From contig JAQCCM010000005.1 in NCBI GenBank assembly GCA_027621175.1, forward strand, positions 1-64,000: a stretch of 64,000 nt of DNA. The letters run 5' to 3'. A program made the translations under genes and the position numbers. This document shows, in pieces, positions 44,415 through 53,498 of the stretch. The stretch is from Bacteroidota bacterium (GTDB lineage: Bacteria; Bacteroidota; Bacteroidia; Flavobacteriales; Flavobacteriaceae). Position 1 is the stretch's first letter, and every line of letters starts with the position of its first letter. A model generated the notes under the pieces. The model was not told the DNA's origin. It saw only the letters and a list, made by a program, of their open reading frames with translations, and made no database searches.

Positions 44415-46400
44415 ATGGAGTTCGAGCTTATTTCCGATTTTAAACCCACTGGCGATCAGCCAAAAGCGATTCGTGAATTGGCGATAGGACTTGCCAAGCA
44501 AGATAAATTCCAAACACTTTTAGGAGTTACAGGTTCTGGTAAAACCTTTACGGTAGCAAACGTTATTGCAGAAACCAGACGTCCTACACTTGTTTTGGCC
44601 CATAACAAAACACTTGCTGCGCAACTGTATTCAGAATTTAAGCAGTTTTTTCCCAATAATGCCGTCGAGTATTTTGTGTCTTACTACGATTACTACCAAC
44701 CTGAGGCGTATATTCCTACTTCGGGAACTTACATAGAAAAAGATTTATCCATAAATGATGAAATTGAGAAGTTACGTCTAAGCACCACGTCTTCCTTGCT
44801 ATCGGGCCGACGCGACGTGATCGTAGTGGCTTCGGTTTCCTGCCTGTACGGAATTGGAAATCCTGTGGAATTTAAAAAGAGCGTGATTCACATCCGGGTG
44901 GATGAAGTGATTCCCAGAACAAAATTACTGCATCAATTGGTACAAAGCCTTTATGCACGTACTACTGCCGATTTTTTACATGGGAATTTTCGCGTAAATG
45001 GTGATGTCATTGATGTGTTTCCAAGTTATGCCGATCACGCCTTTAAAATTCATTTTTTTGGAGATGAAATCGAAGCCATTGAAGTCTTTGATCCGCTGAC
45101 GGGAAATATCAAAGAAAACTTTGAACAACTGACGATTTACCCTGCAAATATGTTTGCGACCTCCCCAGAAGTACTGCAAAACGCCATACATCAAATTCAA
45201 GATGACCTAACCGCACAAGTAGATTATTTTAAGGAAATAGGTAAACATTTAGAAGCCAAACGATTGGAAGAACGCACCAATTTTGATTTGGAAATGATTC
45301 GTGAATTGGGCTATTGTTCGGGAATAGAAAATTACTCTCGTTACATTGACGGACGTGCGCCAGGCACGAGGCCCTTCTGTTTGTTGGATTATTTCCCAGA
45401 AGATTTTTTAATGGTGGTGGACGAAAGCCATGTAACCTTATCGCAAGTGCACGCCATGTATGGAGGTGACCGTAGCCGAAAAGAGAATTTGGTAGAATAC
45501 GGATTCCGACTGCCGGCAGCGATGGACAATCGTCCATTGAAATATGAAGAATTTGAGCAATTGCAACGACAGGTTATTTACGTGAGTGCCACCCCCTCGG
45601 ACTATGAACTGGAGCAAACGCAAGGCGTTTATGTAGAGCAAATTATTCGTCCGACTGGACTCCTAGACCCGATTATAGAAGTGCGCCCAAGCTTAAATCA
45701 AATTGATGATTTAGTAGAAGAAATTCAGCTACGCACCGAAAAAGACGAACGTGTTTTAGTGACTACGCTTACCAAACGCATGGCGGAAGAGCTCACCAAA
45801 TACCTCTCGCGAATTGCCATTCGCTGTCGGTATATACACAGTGATATTGATACGCTTGAGCGGGTTGAAATCATGCACGATTTGCGCAAGGGATTATTTG
45901 ATGTGCTGATCGGCGTAAACCTGTTAAGAGAAGGGTTAGATCTTCCCGAAGTTTCGTTAGTCGCCATTTTAGATGCAGACAAAGAAGGTTTTTTACGTTC
46001 GGCACGTTCACTAACGCAAACTGTTGGACGGGCAGCACGAAACTTAAACGGTATGGCGATTATGTATGCAGACAATATGACCAAAAGCATGCAAAAAACG
46101 ATTGATGAAACGCTATACCGAAGGGCAAAGCAAATGGCGTATAATGAAAAACACAACATCACGCCACAAGCGTTAAATAAAGCGTTAGACGAAACTTTTG
46201 AGCGCATGAATGCTAGTCCCGAGACGGCAACTTTAGAAAAAGAAGATATAGCTTATTTGTCTAAAGATGCGCTTCAAACCAAAATACGTAAGGCACGAAA
46301 AGACATGGAAAAAGCCGCTATGGATATGGACTTTATCCAAGCGGCTCATTTTAGAGATGAAATTGAGCGCATACAAAACCAACTAAAAACATTGGCTTAA
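44415..46400 (+). CDS. uvrB: Excinuclease ABC subunit B
   Basis: A 661-residue UvrB, the DNA-damage-verifying helicase-like subunit of nucleotide excision repair. Walker A GVTGSGKTFTVAN (about 38-50), the beta-hairpin/damage-wedge YDYYQPEAYIPTSGTYIEKD, the DEAD-like box VVDESHVT, helicase motifs around HSDIDTLERVEI and QTVGRAARN, and a C-terminal UVR domain (MEKAAMDMDFIQAAHFRDEIE) that binds UvrC are all present. Length is normal. The gene follows the ABC transporter by 23 bases. Confidence 0.97.
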   Translation: MEFELISDFKPTGDQPKAIRELAIGLAKQDKFQTLLGVTGSGKTFTVANVIAETRRPTLVLAHNKTLAAQLYSEFKQFFPNNAVEYFVSYYDYYQPEAYIPTSGTYIEKDLSINDEIEKLRLSTTSSLLSGRRDVIVVASVSCLYGIGNPVEFKKSVIHIRVDEVIPRTKLLHQLVQSLYARTTADFLHGNFRVNGDVIDVFPSYADHAFKIHFFGDEIEAIEVFDPLTGNIKENFEQLTIYPANMFATSPEVLQNAIHQIQDDLTAQVDYFKEIGKHLEAKRLEERTNFDLEMIRELGYCSGIENYSRYIDGRAPGTRPFCLLDYFPEDFLMVVDESHVTLSQVHAMYGGDRSRKENLVEYGFRLPAAMDNRPLKYEEFEQLQRQVIYVSATPSDYELEQTQGVYVEQIIRPTGLLDPIIEVRPSLNQIDDLVEEIQLRTEKDERVLVTTLTKRMAEELTKYLSRIAIRCRYIHSDIDTLERVEIMHDLRKGLFDVLIGVNLLREGLDLPEVSLVAILDADKEGFLRSARSLTQTVGRAARNLNGMAIMYADNMTKSMQKTIDETLYRRAKQMAYNEKHNITPQALNKALDETFERMNASPETATLEKEDIAYLSKDALQTKIRKARKDMEKAAMDMDFIQAAHFRDEIERIQNQLKTLA

Positions 46401-46411
46401 CACGCGAACAC

Positions 46412-46840
46412 TTACTTAATTTCAATCTGCTTTTTAGGCTCAGGTATCGCTTCTTGTAGTTTTGGCAAGTCAATCGTCAAAATACCATTGTCATATTTTG
46501 CTTTGATTCCTGAAGTATCAATTGTTTCTGGTAATCTAAAACTACGCTGAAAACTATCGTAAGCAAACTCACGTCTCGTGAATTGTGCTGTTTTATTTTC
46601 ATCTTCATGTGAGGATTCACTGGAAACCGTCAATACGTGGTCGTCTAGCTCCACATTAAAGTCCTTGCGGGTTTTTCCTGGAGCAGCAACGGCTACCTCA
46701 AAAGCGGTATCCGTTTCTACAATATTTACGGAAGGCACATGAGAATGTGCCGATGTTGTGGTTAACGGAAACGATGTTCCGAAAAACTCATCTAATAAAG
46801 ATGGAAATAATGGATTTGTGTTTCTACGAACTAAATTCAT
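46412..46840 (-). CDS. Small heat-shock protein, Hsp20/alpha-crystallin family
   Basis: A 142-residue ATP-independent holdase. N-terminal arm (LFPSLLDEFFGTSF), alpha-crystallin domain about 35-125 (SVNIVETDTAFEVAVAAPGKTRKDFNVELDDHVLTVSS; ...FQRSFRLPETID, AKYDNGILTIDLPK) and a short C-terminal tail (PEPKKQIEIK) with an I-x-I motif. I start at the ATG at 46840 (MNLVRR), since the frame upstream has no homology. Its 109-base leader before sucC holds three consecutive inverted repeats, so RNA-level control is plausible. Confidence 0.93.
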   Translation of the reverse strand: MNLVRRNTNPLFPSLLDEFFGTSFPLTTTSAHSHVPSVNIVETDTAFEVAVAAPGKTRKDFNVELDDHVLTVSSESSHEDENKTAQFTRREFAYDSFQRSFRLPETIDTSGIKAKYDNGILTIDLPKLQEAIPEPKKQIEIK

Positions 46841-46917
46841 GATGTTAGGTTTTAATGTTATACACCTAACACATGGCAAGCATCATACCGATGCTACTTT
46901 AATGACTTTGTGTCATT
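46841..46917 (-). promoter_or_regulatory. hsp20 leader with three inverted repeats
   Basis: Three hairpin-forming repeats precede the hsp20 start on its strand: 46912-46917 with 46901-46906 (AATGAC/GTCATT, 5-base loop), 46890-46895 with 46879-46884 (AGCATC/GATGCT, 5-base loop), and 46864-46870 with 46844-46850 (GTTAGGT/ACCTAAC, 13-base loop). The last ends 3 bases before the ATG. No CIRCE match is seen. Candidate RNA thermometer or set of operators. Confidence 0.5.
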
Positions 46918-46949
46918 CTTTTTTGTAAAATTACTGACAATGTGTCTGT

Positions 46950-48143
46950 TTACTGAAGTACCGCCTGTACTTTATCAGCGGCTTCTTGAAACAAAATAGC
47001 ACTTTGCACTTCAAGACCCGAGGCGTCAATAAGTTCTTTTGCAATATCCGCATTGGTTCCTTGAAGGCGTACAATAATAGGAACATTAATCGCATCCCCC
47101 ATATTTTTATACGCATCTACAATACCTTGGGCAACTCGGTCGCAACGCACTATACCTCCAAAAATATTAATCAAAATTGCTTTGACCTTGGTATCTTGTA
47201 AAATGATACGGAACGCCGCTTCAACACGGGCTGCATCAGCTGTACCACCTACATCCAAAAAGTTAGCAGGATCTCCACCGGCTTGTTTAATCAAATCCAT
47301 TGTAGCCATAGCTAGTCCAGCTCCATTTACCATACAACCAACGTTTCCATCTAAGGCAACATAGTTAAGCCCCACTTCGCGTGCAGCCACATCTGTTGGG
47401 TTTTCTTCACGAATATCGCGCATTGCTTCAAAATCAGGATGACGAAATAAGGCATTTTCGTCTAGCGTTACTTTAGCATCAACAGCGATAATTTTATCGT
47501 CAGATGTTTTTAACACTGGATTAATTTCAAACAAGGCTGCATCTGCGCCTACATAGGCTTTATATAATGCCGTGACAAATTTGGTCATTCCCTTGAAAGC
47601 AGTACCTGATAAACCAAGATTGAACGCTACTTTTCGCGCTTGAAAAGGGATCAAACCAACGGTTGGGTCAATTTCTTCTGTAAAAATAAGTTCTGGTGTT
47701 TGTTCTGCAACAGTTTCGATATCCATGCCACCTTCTGTAGAATACATAATCATATTGCGCCCGGTTGCACGGTTAAGCAATACCGAAATATAAAACTCCT
47801 TGGGCTCGGAATCTCCAGGGTAATACACATCTTCAGCCACCAGTACTTGATGTACTTTTTTACCTTCGGCTGTGGTCTGTGGCGTTACCAATTGCATTCC
47901 AATGATATCATCCGAAATTTTCGCTACCTCCTCCAAAGATTTAGCCAGTTTTACACCACCGCCTTTTCCACGACCACCTGCATGAACTTGTGCTTTAATG
48001 ACGTGCCAACCTGTTCCTGTTTCTTCTGTAAGTTGTTTGGCTGCAGCAACTGCCTCATCTGGAGTAGTGGCAACTACACCACGCTGAATGCCTACTCCAA
48101 ATTGTGCTAAAATTTCTTTTCCTTGGTATTCGTGTACGTTCAT
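46950..48143 (-). CDS. sucC: Succinyl-CoA synthetase beta subunit (ADP-forming)
   Basis: A 397-residue ATP-grasp enzyme subunit of the TCA cycle that conserves the succinyl-CoA thioester energy as ATP or GTP. MNVHEYQGKEILAQFGV at the N-terminus, HAGGRGKGGGVKLAKS, NPVLKTSDDKIIAVDAKVT, AARE..YVALDGNVGCMVNGAGLAMATMD and NIFGGIVRCDRVAQGI are all signature segments. The alpha subunit (sucD) is not in the neighbourhood. Single gene on this strand; transcription continues towards hsp20. Confidence 0.97.
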   Translation of the reverse strand: MNVHEYQGKEILAQFGVGIQRGVVATTPDEAVAAAKQLTEETGTGWHVIKAQVHAGGRGKGGGVKLAKSLEEVAKISDDIIGMQLVTPQTTAEGKKVHQVLVAEDVYYPGDSEPKEFYISVLLNRATGRNMIMYSTEGGMDIETVAEQTPELIFTEEIDPTVGLIPFQARKVAFNLGLSGTAFKGMTKFVTALYKAYVGADAALFEINPVLKTSDDKIIAVDAKVTLDENALFRHPDFEAMRDIREENPTDVAAREVGLNYVALDGNVGCMVNGAGLAMATMDLIKQAGGDPANFLDVGGTADAARVEAAFRIILQDTKVKAILINIFGGIVRCDRVAQGIVDAYKNMGDAINVPIIVRLQGTNADIAKELIDASGLEVQSAILFQEAADKVQAVLQ

Positions 48144-48160
48144 TGGTCTTGTTTAAGGTA

Positions 48161-48168
48161 CAAAAATA
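48161..48168 (-). promoter_or_regulatory. Candidate -7 element for sucC
   Basis: On the minus strand TATTTTTG ends 17 bases before the sucC ATG at 48143. No TTG at the usual -33 distance. Confidence 0.45.
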
Positions 48169-48284
48169 GACAATCGAGAGAGCATCTGCATAGAAAAAGA
48201 CAAAGATGTTTGTTTTAAATATAACATTATGTTTTATTTTTAATATATTTTCACAATCAACACTTCTTTCATCTATCAAACACC

Positions 48285-48292
48285 TACATTTG
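48285..48292 (+). promoter_or_regulatory. Candidate -7 element for lysA
   Basis: TACATTTG fits TAnnTTTG and ends 16 bases before the lysA ATG at 48309. The upstream element is TTC/TTT rather than TTG. Confidence 0.5.
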
Positions 48293-48308
48293 CGCAAAAT
48301 ATTATGCC

Positions 48309-49529
48309 ATGCAGCATCAAGATTTAGTTCAAATAAGTGAAGATTTTGGTAGTCCTATATATGTGTATGATGCACATATAATGGAACAACAATACACACG
48401 TCTTACACGAGCGTTTAGTGCCGTGCCACAATTGCGCGTAAACTATGCTGTAAAGGCGCTTTCTAACCTTAGCGTTCTAAAATGGATGCATCAGTTGGGT
48501 GCAGGACTAGATACCGTTTCTATTCAAGAAGTGCAACTTGGGCTTGCAGCCGGGGTTGCGCCATCTGAAATTATTTATACACCAAATGGTGTTTCACTTT
48601 CTGAAATTGAGGAAGTAGCGCAAATAGGAGTTCAAATTAATATTGACAATCTAGATGTATTGGAACAATTTGGAACAGCGCACCCAACCGTTCCTGTGTG
48701 TATTCGTATCAATCCGCATATTATGGCAGGTGGAAATGCAAACATATCAGTAGGACATATTGATTCAAAATTTGGCATTAGCATTCATCAAATGCCACAC
48801 TTGCTGCGTATCGCAGAAAACACAGGGATGCGCATTAATGGCGTACACATGCATACAGGAAGTGATATTTTGGATATTGAGGTGTTTTTACATGCTGCGG
48901 AAATATTATTTGATACGGCTCGCCACTTTGCAGATTTGGAATTCTTAGACTTTGGCAGCGGCTTTAAAGTGCCCTACAAGCAAGGCGATAACGAAACCAA
49001 TATAGAGGAGTTAGGAGAAAAATTGAGCGTTCGCTTTAACGCCTTTTGTGCCGAATATGGTAAAGAATTGGTGTTGGCATTTGAGCCAGGCAAGTTTTTA
49101 GTAAGCCAAGCAGGTTATTTTTTAACGCAAGTAAATTCAGTTAAGCAAACCACTTCCACCGTATTTGCACAAGTTAACAGCGGCTTTAACCACCTTATAC
49201 GCCCTATGTTATACGGCGCACAACACAGTATTGAAAACATTTCTAACCCAGAAGGGCGTGAGCGTTTTTACTCTGTTGTTGGCTATATCTGTGAAACAGA
49301 CACCTTCGCAAATAACCGTAAAATTACCGAAATCAGCGATGGTGATGTATTGTGTTTTCACAATGCAGGAGCCTATTGCTTTAGTATGGCAAGCAACTAT
49401 AACTCACGCTACCGCCCTGCCGAAGTGCTTTGGTATAATGGCGAAGCGCAACTTATACGAAAAGCAGAAACGTTTGACAATCTAGTAGAAAACCAAGTGG
49501 TGCTGGATTTTGCTCCAATAGAAGTTTAG
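48309..49529 (+). CDS. lysA: Diaminopimelate decarboxylase
   Basis: A 406-residue PLP enzyme (alanine racemase fold) that makes lysine from meso-diaminopimelate. VYDAHIMEQQYTRL, NYAVKALSN with the PLP lysine, GLDTVSIQEVQLGLAAG, GFKVPYKQGD, FEPGKFLVSQAG and the second-domain DVLCFHNAGAYCFSMASNYNSR are typical. The substrate-pocket E-C-D segment (CETDTFANNR) is seen. Single gene; 18 bases before the converging M1 peptidase with a short palindrome between. Confidence 0.96.
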   Translation: MQHQDLVQISEDFGSPIYVYDAHIMEQQYTRLTRAFSAVPQLRVNYAVKALSNLSVLKWMHQLGAGLDTVSIQEVQLGLAAGVAPSEIIYTPNGVSLSEIEEVAQIGVQINIDNLDVLEQFGTAHPTVPVCIRINPHIMAGGNANISVGHIDSKFGISIHQMPHLLRIAENTGMRINGVHMHTGSDILDIEVFLHAAEILFDTARHFADLEFLDFGSGFKVPYKQGDNETNIEELGEKLSVRFNAFCAEYGKELVLAFEPGKFLVSQAGYFLTQVNSVKQTTSTVFAQVNSGFNHLIRPMLYGAQHSIENISNPEGRERFYSVVGYICETDTFANNRKITEISDGDVLCFHNAGAYCFSMASNYNSRYRPAEVLWYNGEAQLIRKAETFDNLVENQVVLDFAPIEV

Positions 49530-49539
49530 TAAAATCGTA

Positions 49540-49555
49540 AATAAGAGCTCTTATT
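49540..49555. repeat. 16-bp perfect palindrome between two converging genes
   Basis: AATAAGAGCTCTTATT between the ends of lysA and the M1 peptidase gene. It is a possible bidirectional terminator with a 4-base loop, although no T run follows on either side. Confidence 0.4.
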
Positions 49556-49557
49556 AA

Positions 49558-51738
49558 CTATTGCTCCTTTTTAAATTTCTCAAAGTCGTTTTCTTCAATT
49601 ACTTTGGGCCAATTGTTATTATCCTTATTGATGTCAGCCGTTGCGTTATCAGGGTCAACAACAACACCCACCAACTCTTTGTCTGTGGCAATATATTTAC
49701 TAATCGTTTTATCATTTTTACGCCATACTTGCGCAGGATACGTTTTACGCTCTGTAGTGCCGTCGGCATATTTATACTCCACAATCAACGGCATTACTAA
49801 GCCGCCTGGTTTTTCAAAAACTACTTCGTAAAACTTCTTGTTTTCCTTACGGTTTTTAAGCTCTTCAGGCGTTAAGTTTTCTAAACTTCTTTTGTAATAC
49901 AGAGAGAAGTAACGCTTATCATTACCTAGCTTTTTTATGTCTTTGACATCTGTAACACCCATATCAACAACATCTGTAGTAAAAAACCATCCACGCCAAA
50001 ACCAATCCAAGTCAAAAGCAGATGCGTCTTCCATGGTGCGGAAAAAGTCCTCGGGTGTTGGGTGTTTAAACATCCAGCGCTGTGAAAAAGTCTTAAATGC
50101 ATGGTCAAATAATTCGCGACCCATAACGGTTTCCCGTAATATGTTTAGAGCCGTTGCGGGCTTACTGTAGGCGTTTGGCCCCAGTTGATATACGTTTTCA
50201 GGGTTTGACATAATAGGCGCAATAAAATCTTGATCACCTGCCATATAACGCACAATATTTTGCGGATCCATATCATCAGAGGGATAGTGATCTAAACCTG
50301 GAATCGCATCGGGATGCGTTTTTCCAAAATCTTGCTCGGCAATGATTTGCACAAAACTGTTCAATCCTTCATCCATCCAACCCCATTGGCGTTCATCGGA
50401 ATTTACAATCATAGGAAAAAAGTTATGTCCAACTTCGTGGATAATAACCCCTATCATACCAAATTTGGTGCGATCGCTATAATAGCCGTTCTCATCAGGT
50501 CGTCCAAAATTGAAGCAAATCATCGGGTATTCCATACCTACATCATCGGCATGCACAGAAATGGCTTTGTGATATGGGTAATCAAAAGTCATGTTAGAAT
50601 AGGACTTTAATGCGCTCGCTACGGTTTTGGTGGACCATTGTTCCCAGAGTGGATTTCCTTCTTTCGGATAAACAGAAACTGCCATGACATCGTTTCCGTT
50701 GACATCCACATTCATCATATCGACGATAAACTTACGCGAAGAAGTAAACGCAAAATCACGAACGTTTTTAGCTGTAAAATGCCACGTTTTTGTTCCAGTG
50801 GGCACACTTTTTTCGTTCGCCTCAGCTTCTTCTTGCGTAACAATAAATATAGGCTTATCGTATGATTTTTTAGCCTCTCTAAAACGCTTCATCATCGTAG
50901 AAGAATACACCTCTTTTCTGTTTTCTAAAACGCCTGTTGCTTCCACAATATGATCGTTTGGCACTGTGATTTTTACGTCGTAATCTCCAAAGGGAAGTGC
51001 AAATTCACCATTGCCCCAGAACTGTTGGTTTTGCCAACCCTCAACATCGTTATAAACTGCCATACGAGGGAAAAACTGAGCAATAAAATAGGCGTAGTTA
51101 TCGTCTTTTTGGAAATATTCAAAACCCGAACGCGCATCCCAAAATTGACGATTTGGAATATTATAATGCCATTTTAAACGAAATGAAATCGCTGTACCAG
51201 CCGCTAAGGGAGTTGGGAGGTCTATTCGCATCATGGTTTGATGAATGGTATAGGGCAAGTCAACGCCTGCTGTGGTTTGCAGTGCATCAATTTTAAAACC
51301 ACCATCAAACTTTTCGTTGAGTAAAAATTCGTTTACAAAACCTGGGGCAACACTACGTTGCGTACCGTAATAATTACTCCCATTATTTAATCGGTCAAAA
51401 GATTGCCCATCACGCGCACGTACATTTTGATCCATTTGTACCCACAAATACGTTAGTGTTTCGGGAGAATTGTTTGTATAGGTAACAACTTGATCTCCAA
51501 ACAACTGCTGTGTTTCGTCATTGAGAACGAGTTCCATCACATAGTCTGCCTGTTGTTGATAGTATGCTGGACCTGGTGCACCCGAAGCAGTACGGTATAC
51601 ATTGGGCGTAGCAAGTTCATTATAGAGCTGTCTAAATTTATTTTGATTGGTGTGTCCTTGCGGCGTTTCTTGCGCAAAAGAGGTGAAAAAAGTAGCCAGT
51701 AAGATGGTGGTAACAATTTGTGCGTATTTCATTTGCAT
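49558..51738 (-). CDS. Secreted M1-family zinc aminopeptidase
   Basis: A 726-residue protein with a signal peptide (1-21, ending TSFAQ). The catalytic domain carries HEVGH at about residue 434 and the downstream glutamate in WMDEGLNSF, i.e. the HExxH-(18)-E zinc site of M1 peptidases. The exopeptidase motif GxMEN is not in its classic form: VGMEYPMICF stands at the position. The N-terminal beta domain (about 50-280) is M1-like. Probably a periplasmic or surface-attached peptidase. A start two codons downstream (51732) is equally possible. Confidence 0.93.
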   Translation of the reverse strand: MQMKYAQIVTTILLATFFTSFAQETPQGHTNQNKFRQLYNELATPNVYRTASGAPGPAYYQQQADYVMELVLNDETQQLFGDQVVTYTNNSPETLTYLWVQMDQNVRARDGQSFDRLNNGSNYYGTQRSVAPGFVNEFLLNEKFDGGFKIDALQTTAGVDLPYTIHQTMMRIDLPTPLAAGTAISFRLKWHYNIPNRQFWDARSGFEYFQKDDNYAYFIAQFFPRMAVYNDVEGWQNQQFWGNGEFALPFGDYDVKITVPNDHIVEATGVLENRKEVYSSTMMKRFREAKKSYDKPIFIVTQEEAEANEKSVPTGTKTWHFTAKNVRDFAFTSSRKFIVDMMNVDVNGNDVMAVSVYPKEGNPLWEQWSTKTVASALKSYSNMTFDYPYHKAISVHADDVGMEYPMICFNFGRPDENGYYSDRTKFGMIGVIIHEVGHNFFPMIVNSDERQWGWMDEGLNSFVQIIAEQDFGKTHPDAIPGLDHYPSDDMDPQNIVRYMAGDQDFIAPIMSNPENVYQLGPNAYSKPATALNILRETVMGRELFDHAFKTFSQRWMFKHPTPEDFFRTMEDASAFDLDWFWRGWFFTTDVVDMGVTDVKDIKKLGNDKRYFSLYYKRSLENLTPEELKNRKENKKFYEVVFEKPGGLVMPLIVEYKYADGTTERKTYPAQVWRKNDKTISKYIATDKELVGVVVDPDNATADINKDNNNWPKVIEENDFEKFKKEQ

Positions 51739-51773
51739 TAGATTTTTGTTAAAGATATTAGTTTGTTGGAAAA

Positions 51774-52259
51774 TTAGAAATCAAATTGTGCAAAATTAAC
51801 TTCCTTGGTATGTAAAAAACTTTTTTTAGCTGTTGATGTTGTGAGTGTTACAATATTTTTTTGTTCGGGAAAAGTGGCTATCAAAAAGGTGTTTGACCAT
51901 TCCAAAACATCCATTTCAGGCACGTGATCAAAAGATGCGTAGAGGTATGTTTGATCTTGTTTATATTCCCTACCAACAAAGGAAAAATACGAGTCAGTTG
52001 GAAGCCCGTAAACAACAAAGTGTTCTTTAAAGTAGTTGGAAATTAAGACTTCCATATCATCATCTGCTTTGTTATCAGGGTCTAAAGCAATGGAAGCACC
52101 AACATGCTTAGACAAAGCTTTTGAAAAATCATCGGTAAATACGCGAACCACAAGCTGTACTTGCTGCTTTTCGGGTTTGTAATACATGTCCGTTGTACTA
52201 ACATAATACTTATGGGGCACAAACGCCAAAAGCGGCATAAGTAGTAAAAACAAACGCAT
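51774..52259 (-). CDS. DUF6702 family secreted protein
   Basis: A 161-residue protein with a signal peptide (1-15, LLAFVP). The mature part, HKYYVSTTDMYYKPEKQQVQLVVRVFTDDFSKAL, matches the DUF6702 type of flavobacterial hypothetical protein, usually encoded beside an M1 peptidase as here. It is probably beta-rich and periplasmic, with no known function. Its start codon overlaps the stop of the preceding gene (TAATG), so the two are co-translated. Confidence 0.8.
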   Translation of the reverse strand: MRLFLLLMPLLAFVPHKYYVSTTDMYYKPEKQQVQLVVRVFTDDFSKALSKHVGASIALDPDNKADDDMEVLISNYFKEHFVVYGLPTDSYFSFVGREYKQDQTYLYASFDHVPEMDVLEWSNTFLIATFPEQKNIVTLTTSTAKKSFLHTKEVNFAQFDF

Positions 52260-52984
52260 TAGTTTTTCTTATTGAATTTTTTACTCGCCTTAACTAGAAA
52301 ATCCATGACTTCGAAATCGGATTTATCCTCTAACAATTCTTTGGTTTTGATTTCGCCATCGCAATAGACCAAAAACAATCCAATTTTGTCTTGATCAATA
52401 TTTAGTTCTTCTATAAAAAAGCGATCGTCATAGAGCTGACGAAGCACCTCACTGGGTTGGAGCGTATACACTTTTTCGTCGCTTTTTTCTTTATCAACCA
52501 AGCGATACAGTGCTTTAAAAACATTTACAAAGTTTACACCGTTATAGAGTTGGCCTTGTCGCATCAGCGTATTTTCCACTCTTGTAGATCGGTCACGTTC
52601 ATAATCAAACGCTTTGAATTCCTCAGAACGCAAATCCAAAAATTTCTGTCGCTGTTCGGGTGTTACTACTACCTCATCAAGTTCAGTAACTTTTTCATTT
52701 ACGTCAATGACAAGGCGTCCACGTTGTAGGATTTCTTTGGTGATTTTTACCACACGAATTTGATATTGTAAAGAGGTGAAAACCAATTCATCGTTCATCA
52801 TTACTTCAATGGCAAACTCGCCGTTGTCGTCGCTAATCGTAGCTTTTTGAGTGGTAGAATTTACGACGTTAGCAGCCACAACATTGGTGTTTTGATATAA
52901 AATTTTACCACGGAGCCAGGTGCGGTAATCGGACTGTGCCATAGCCAAAGGCGCAAATAAAAGGGCAAATAGGATATATCTCAT
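52259..52984 (-). CDS. Secreted protein with carboxypeptidase-like regulatory domain
   Basis: About 241 residues. Signal peptide 1-16 (ALLFAPLAMAQ), followed by a beta-sandwich of the carboxypeptidase-regulatory type (LRGKILYQNTNVVAANVV..TISDDNGEFAIEV, about 22-95). ELDEVVVTPEQRQKF then links to a helical C-terminal domain of unknown function. The domain plus ELDEVVV is typical of the N-terminus of TonB-dependent receptors, but here no barrel follows. I start at MRYILF (52984), since the 28 codons upstream in frame look non-coding. Coupled with the DUF6702 gene. Confidence 0.8.
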   Translation of the reverse strand: MRYILFALLFAPLAMAQSDYRTWLRGKILYQNTNVVAANVVNSTTQKATISDDNGEFAIEVMMNDELVFTSLQYQIRVVKITKEILQRGRLVIDVNEKVTELDEVVVTPEQRQKFLDLRSEEFKAFDYERDRSTRVENTLMRQGQLYNGVNFVNVFKALYRLVDKEKSDEKVYTLQPSEVLRQLYDDRFFIEELNIDQDKIGLFLVYCDGEIKTKELLEDKSDFEVMDFLVKASKKFNKKN

Positions 52985-53060
52985 AAAAACAAAAGTTGGG
53001 TTGACTCGAATCAAAAAACGGGCAGTTGTGCAACGGTTAATGAATATACACAAATATACA

Positions 53061-53492
53061 TTATTCACATAAACGCTTCACGAAGTGAAAGCCCAAATGA
53101 TCAAATCCTTCACGGGCATACAACCGATGCGAAGCAATATTTTCTTTATAAGCGTTGAGTTCCAACGCCTCGTAGCCTTCCGTTTTTAATTTATCCCCAA
53201 TCCATTGCATAAATTGTGTGCCCAGTCCTTTCCCTTGGTATTCGGGCATAATGTAAAAGTGATCTAACTCACAGCTTTTTCCCGAATAGTGTCGTGTTTG
53301 ATACCACAACCCACAAAGCCCTATCAGCTTGCTCCCATCATAAAACCCCACGCAATCATACTCATGTTGAAACATACCCATAAAACGCTTCTCATGAATC
53401 TGATCCGTATATTTATGCTGTGTAAAATCTTGCATTAACGGAATGATTTCAGGTATATTCGCTACTTTTAAAAAACGAAATTCAATTTCCAT
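53061..53492 (-). CDS. GNAT-family N-acetyltransferase
   Basis: A 143-residue acetyltransferase. Fold motifs: FRFLKVANIPEIIPLMQDF (first strand/helix), SCELDHFYIMPEYQGKGLGTQFM with the acetyl-CoA pyrophosphate loop Q/RxxGxG/A, and ELNAYKENIASHRLYAREGF near the C-terminus. Substrate unknown. Start at the ATG at 53492 (MEIEFRF) fits the fold; the upstream in-frame ATG adds 10 unrelated residues. The start lies only 6 bases from the divergent GNAT gene on the plus strand. Confidence 0.88.
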   Translation of the reverse strand: MEIEFRFLKVANIPEIIPLMQDFTQHKYTDQIHEKRFMGMFQHEYDCVGFYDGSKLIGLCGLWYQTRHYSGKSCELDHFYIMPEYQGKGLGTQFMQWIGDKLKTEGYEALELNAYKENIASHRLYAREGFDHLGFHFVKRLCE

Positions 53493-53498
53493 AACTTT

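Noticed and set aside
46841-46949. CIRCE element (HrcA operator) for hsp20
   Set aside because: The repeats do not match TTAGCACTC-N9-GAGTGCTAA in sequence or spacing.
52985-53068. Extended N-terminus of the carboxypeptidase-regulatory protein
   Set aside because: The added residues precede a complete signal peptide and show no coding character.
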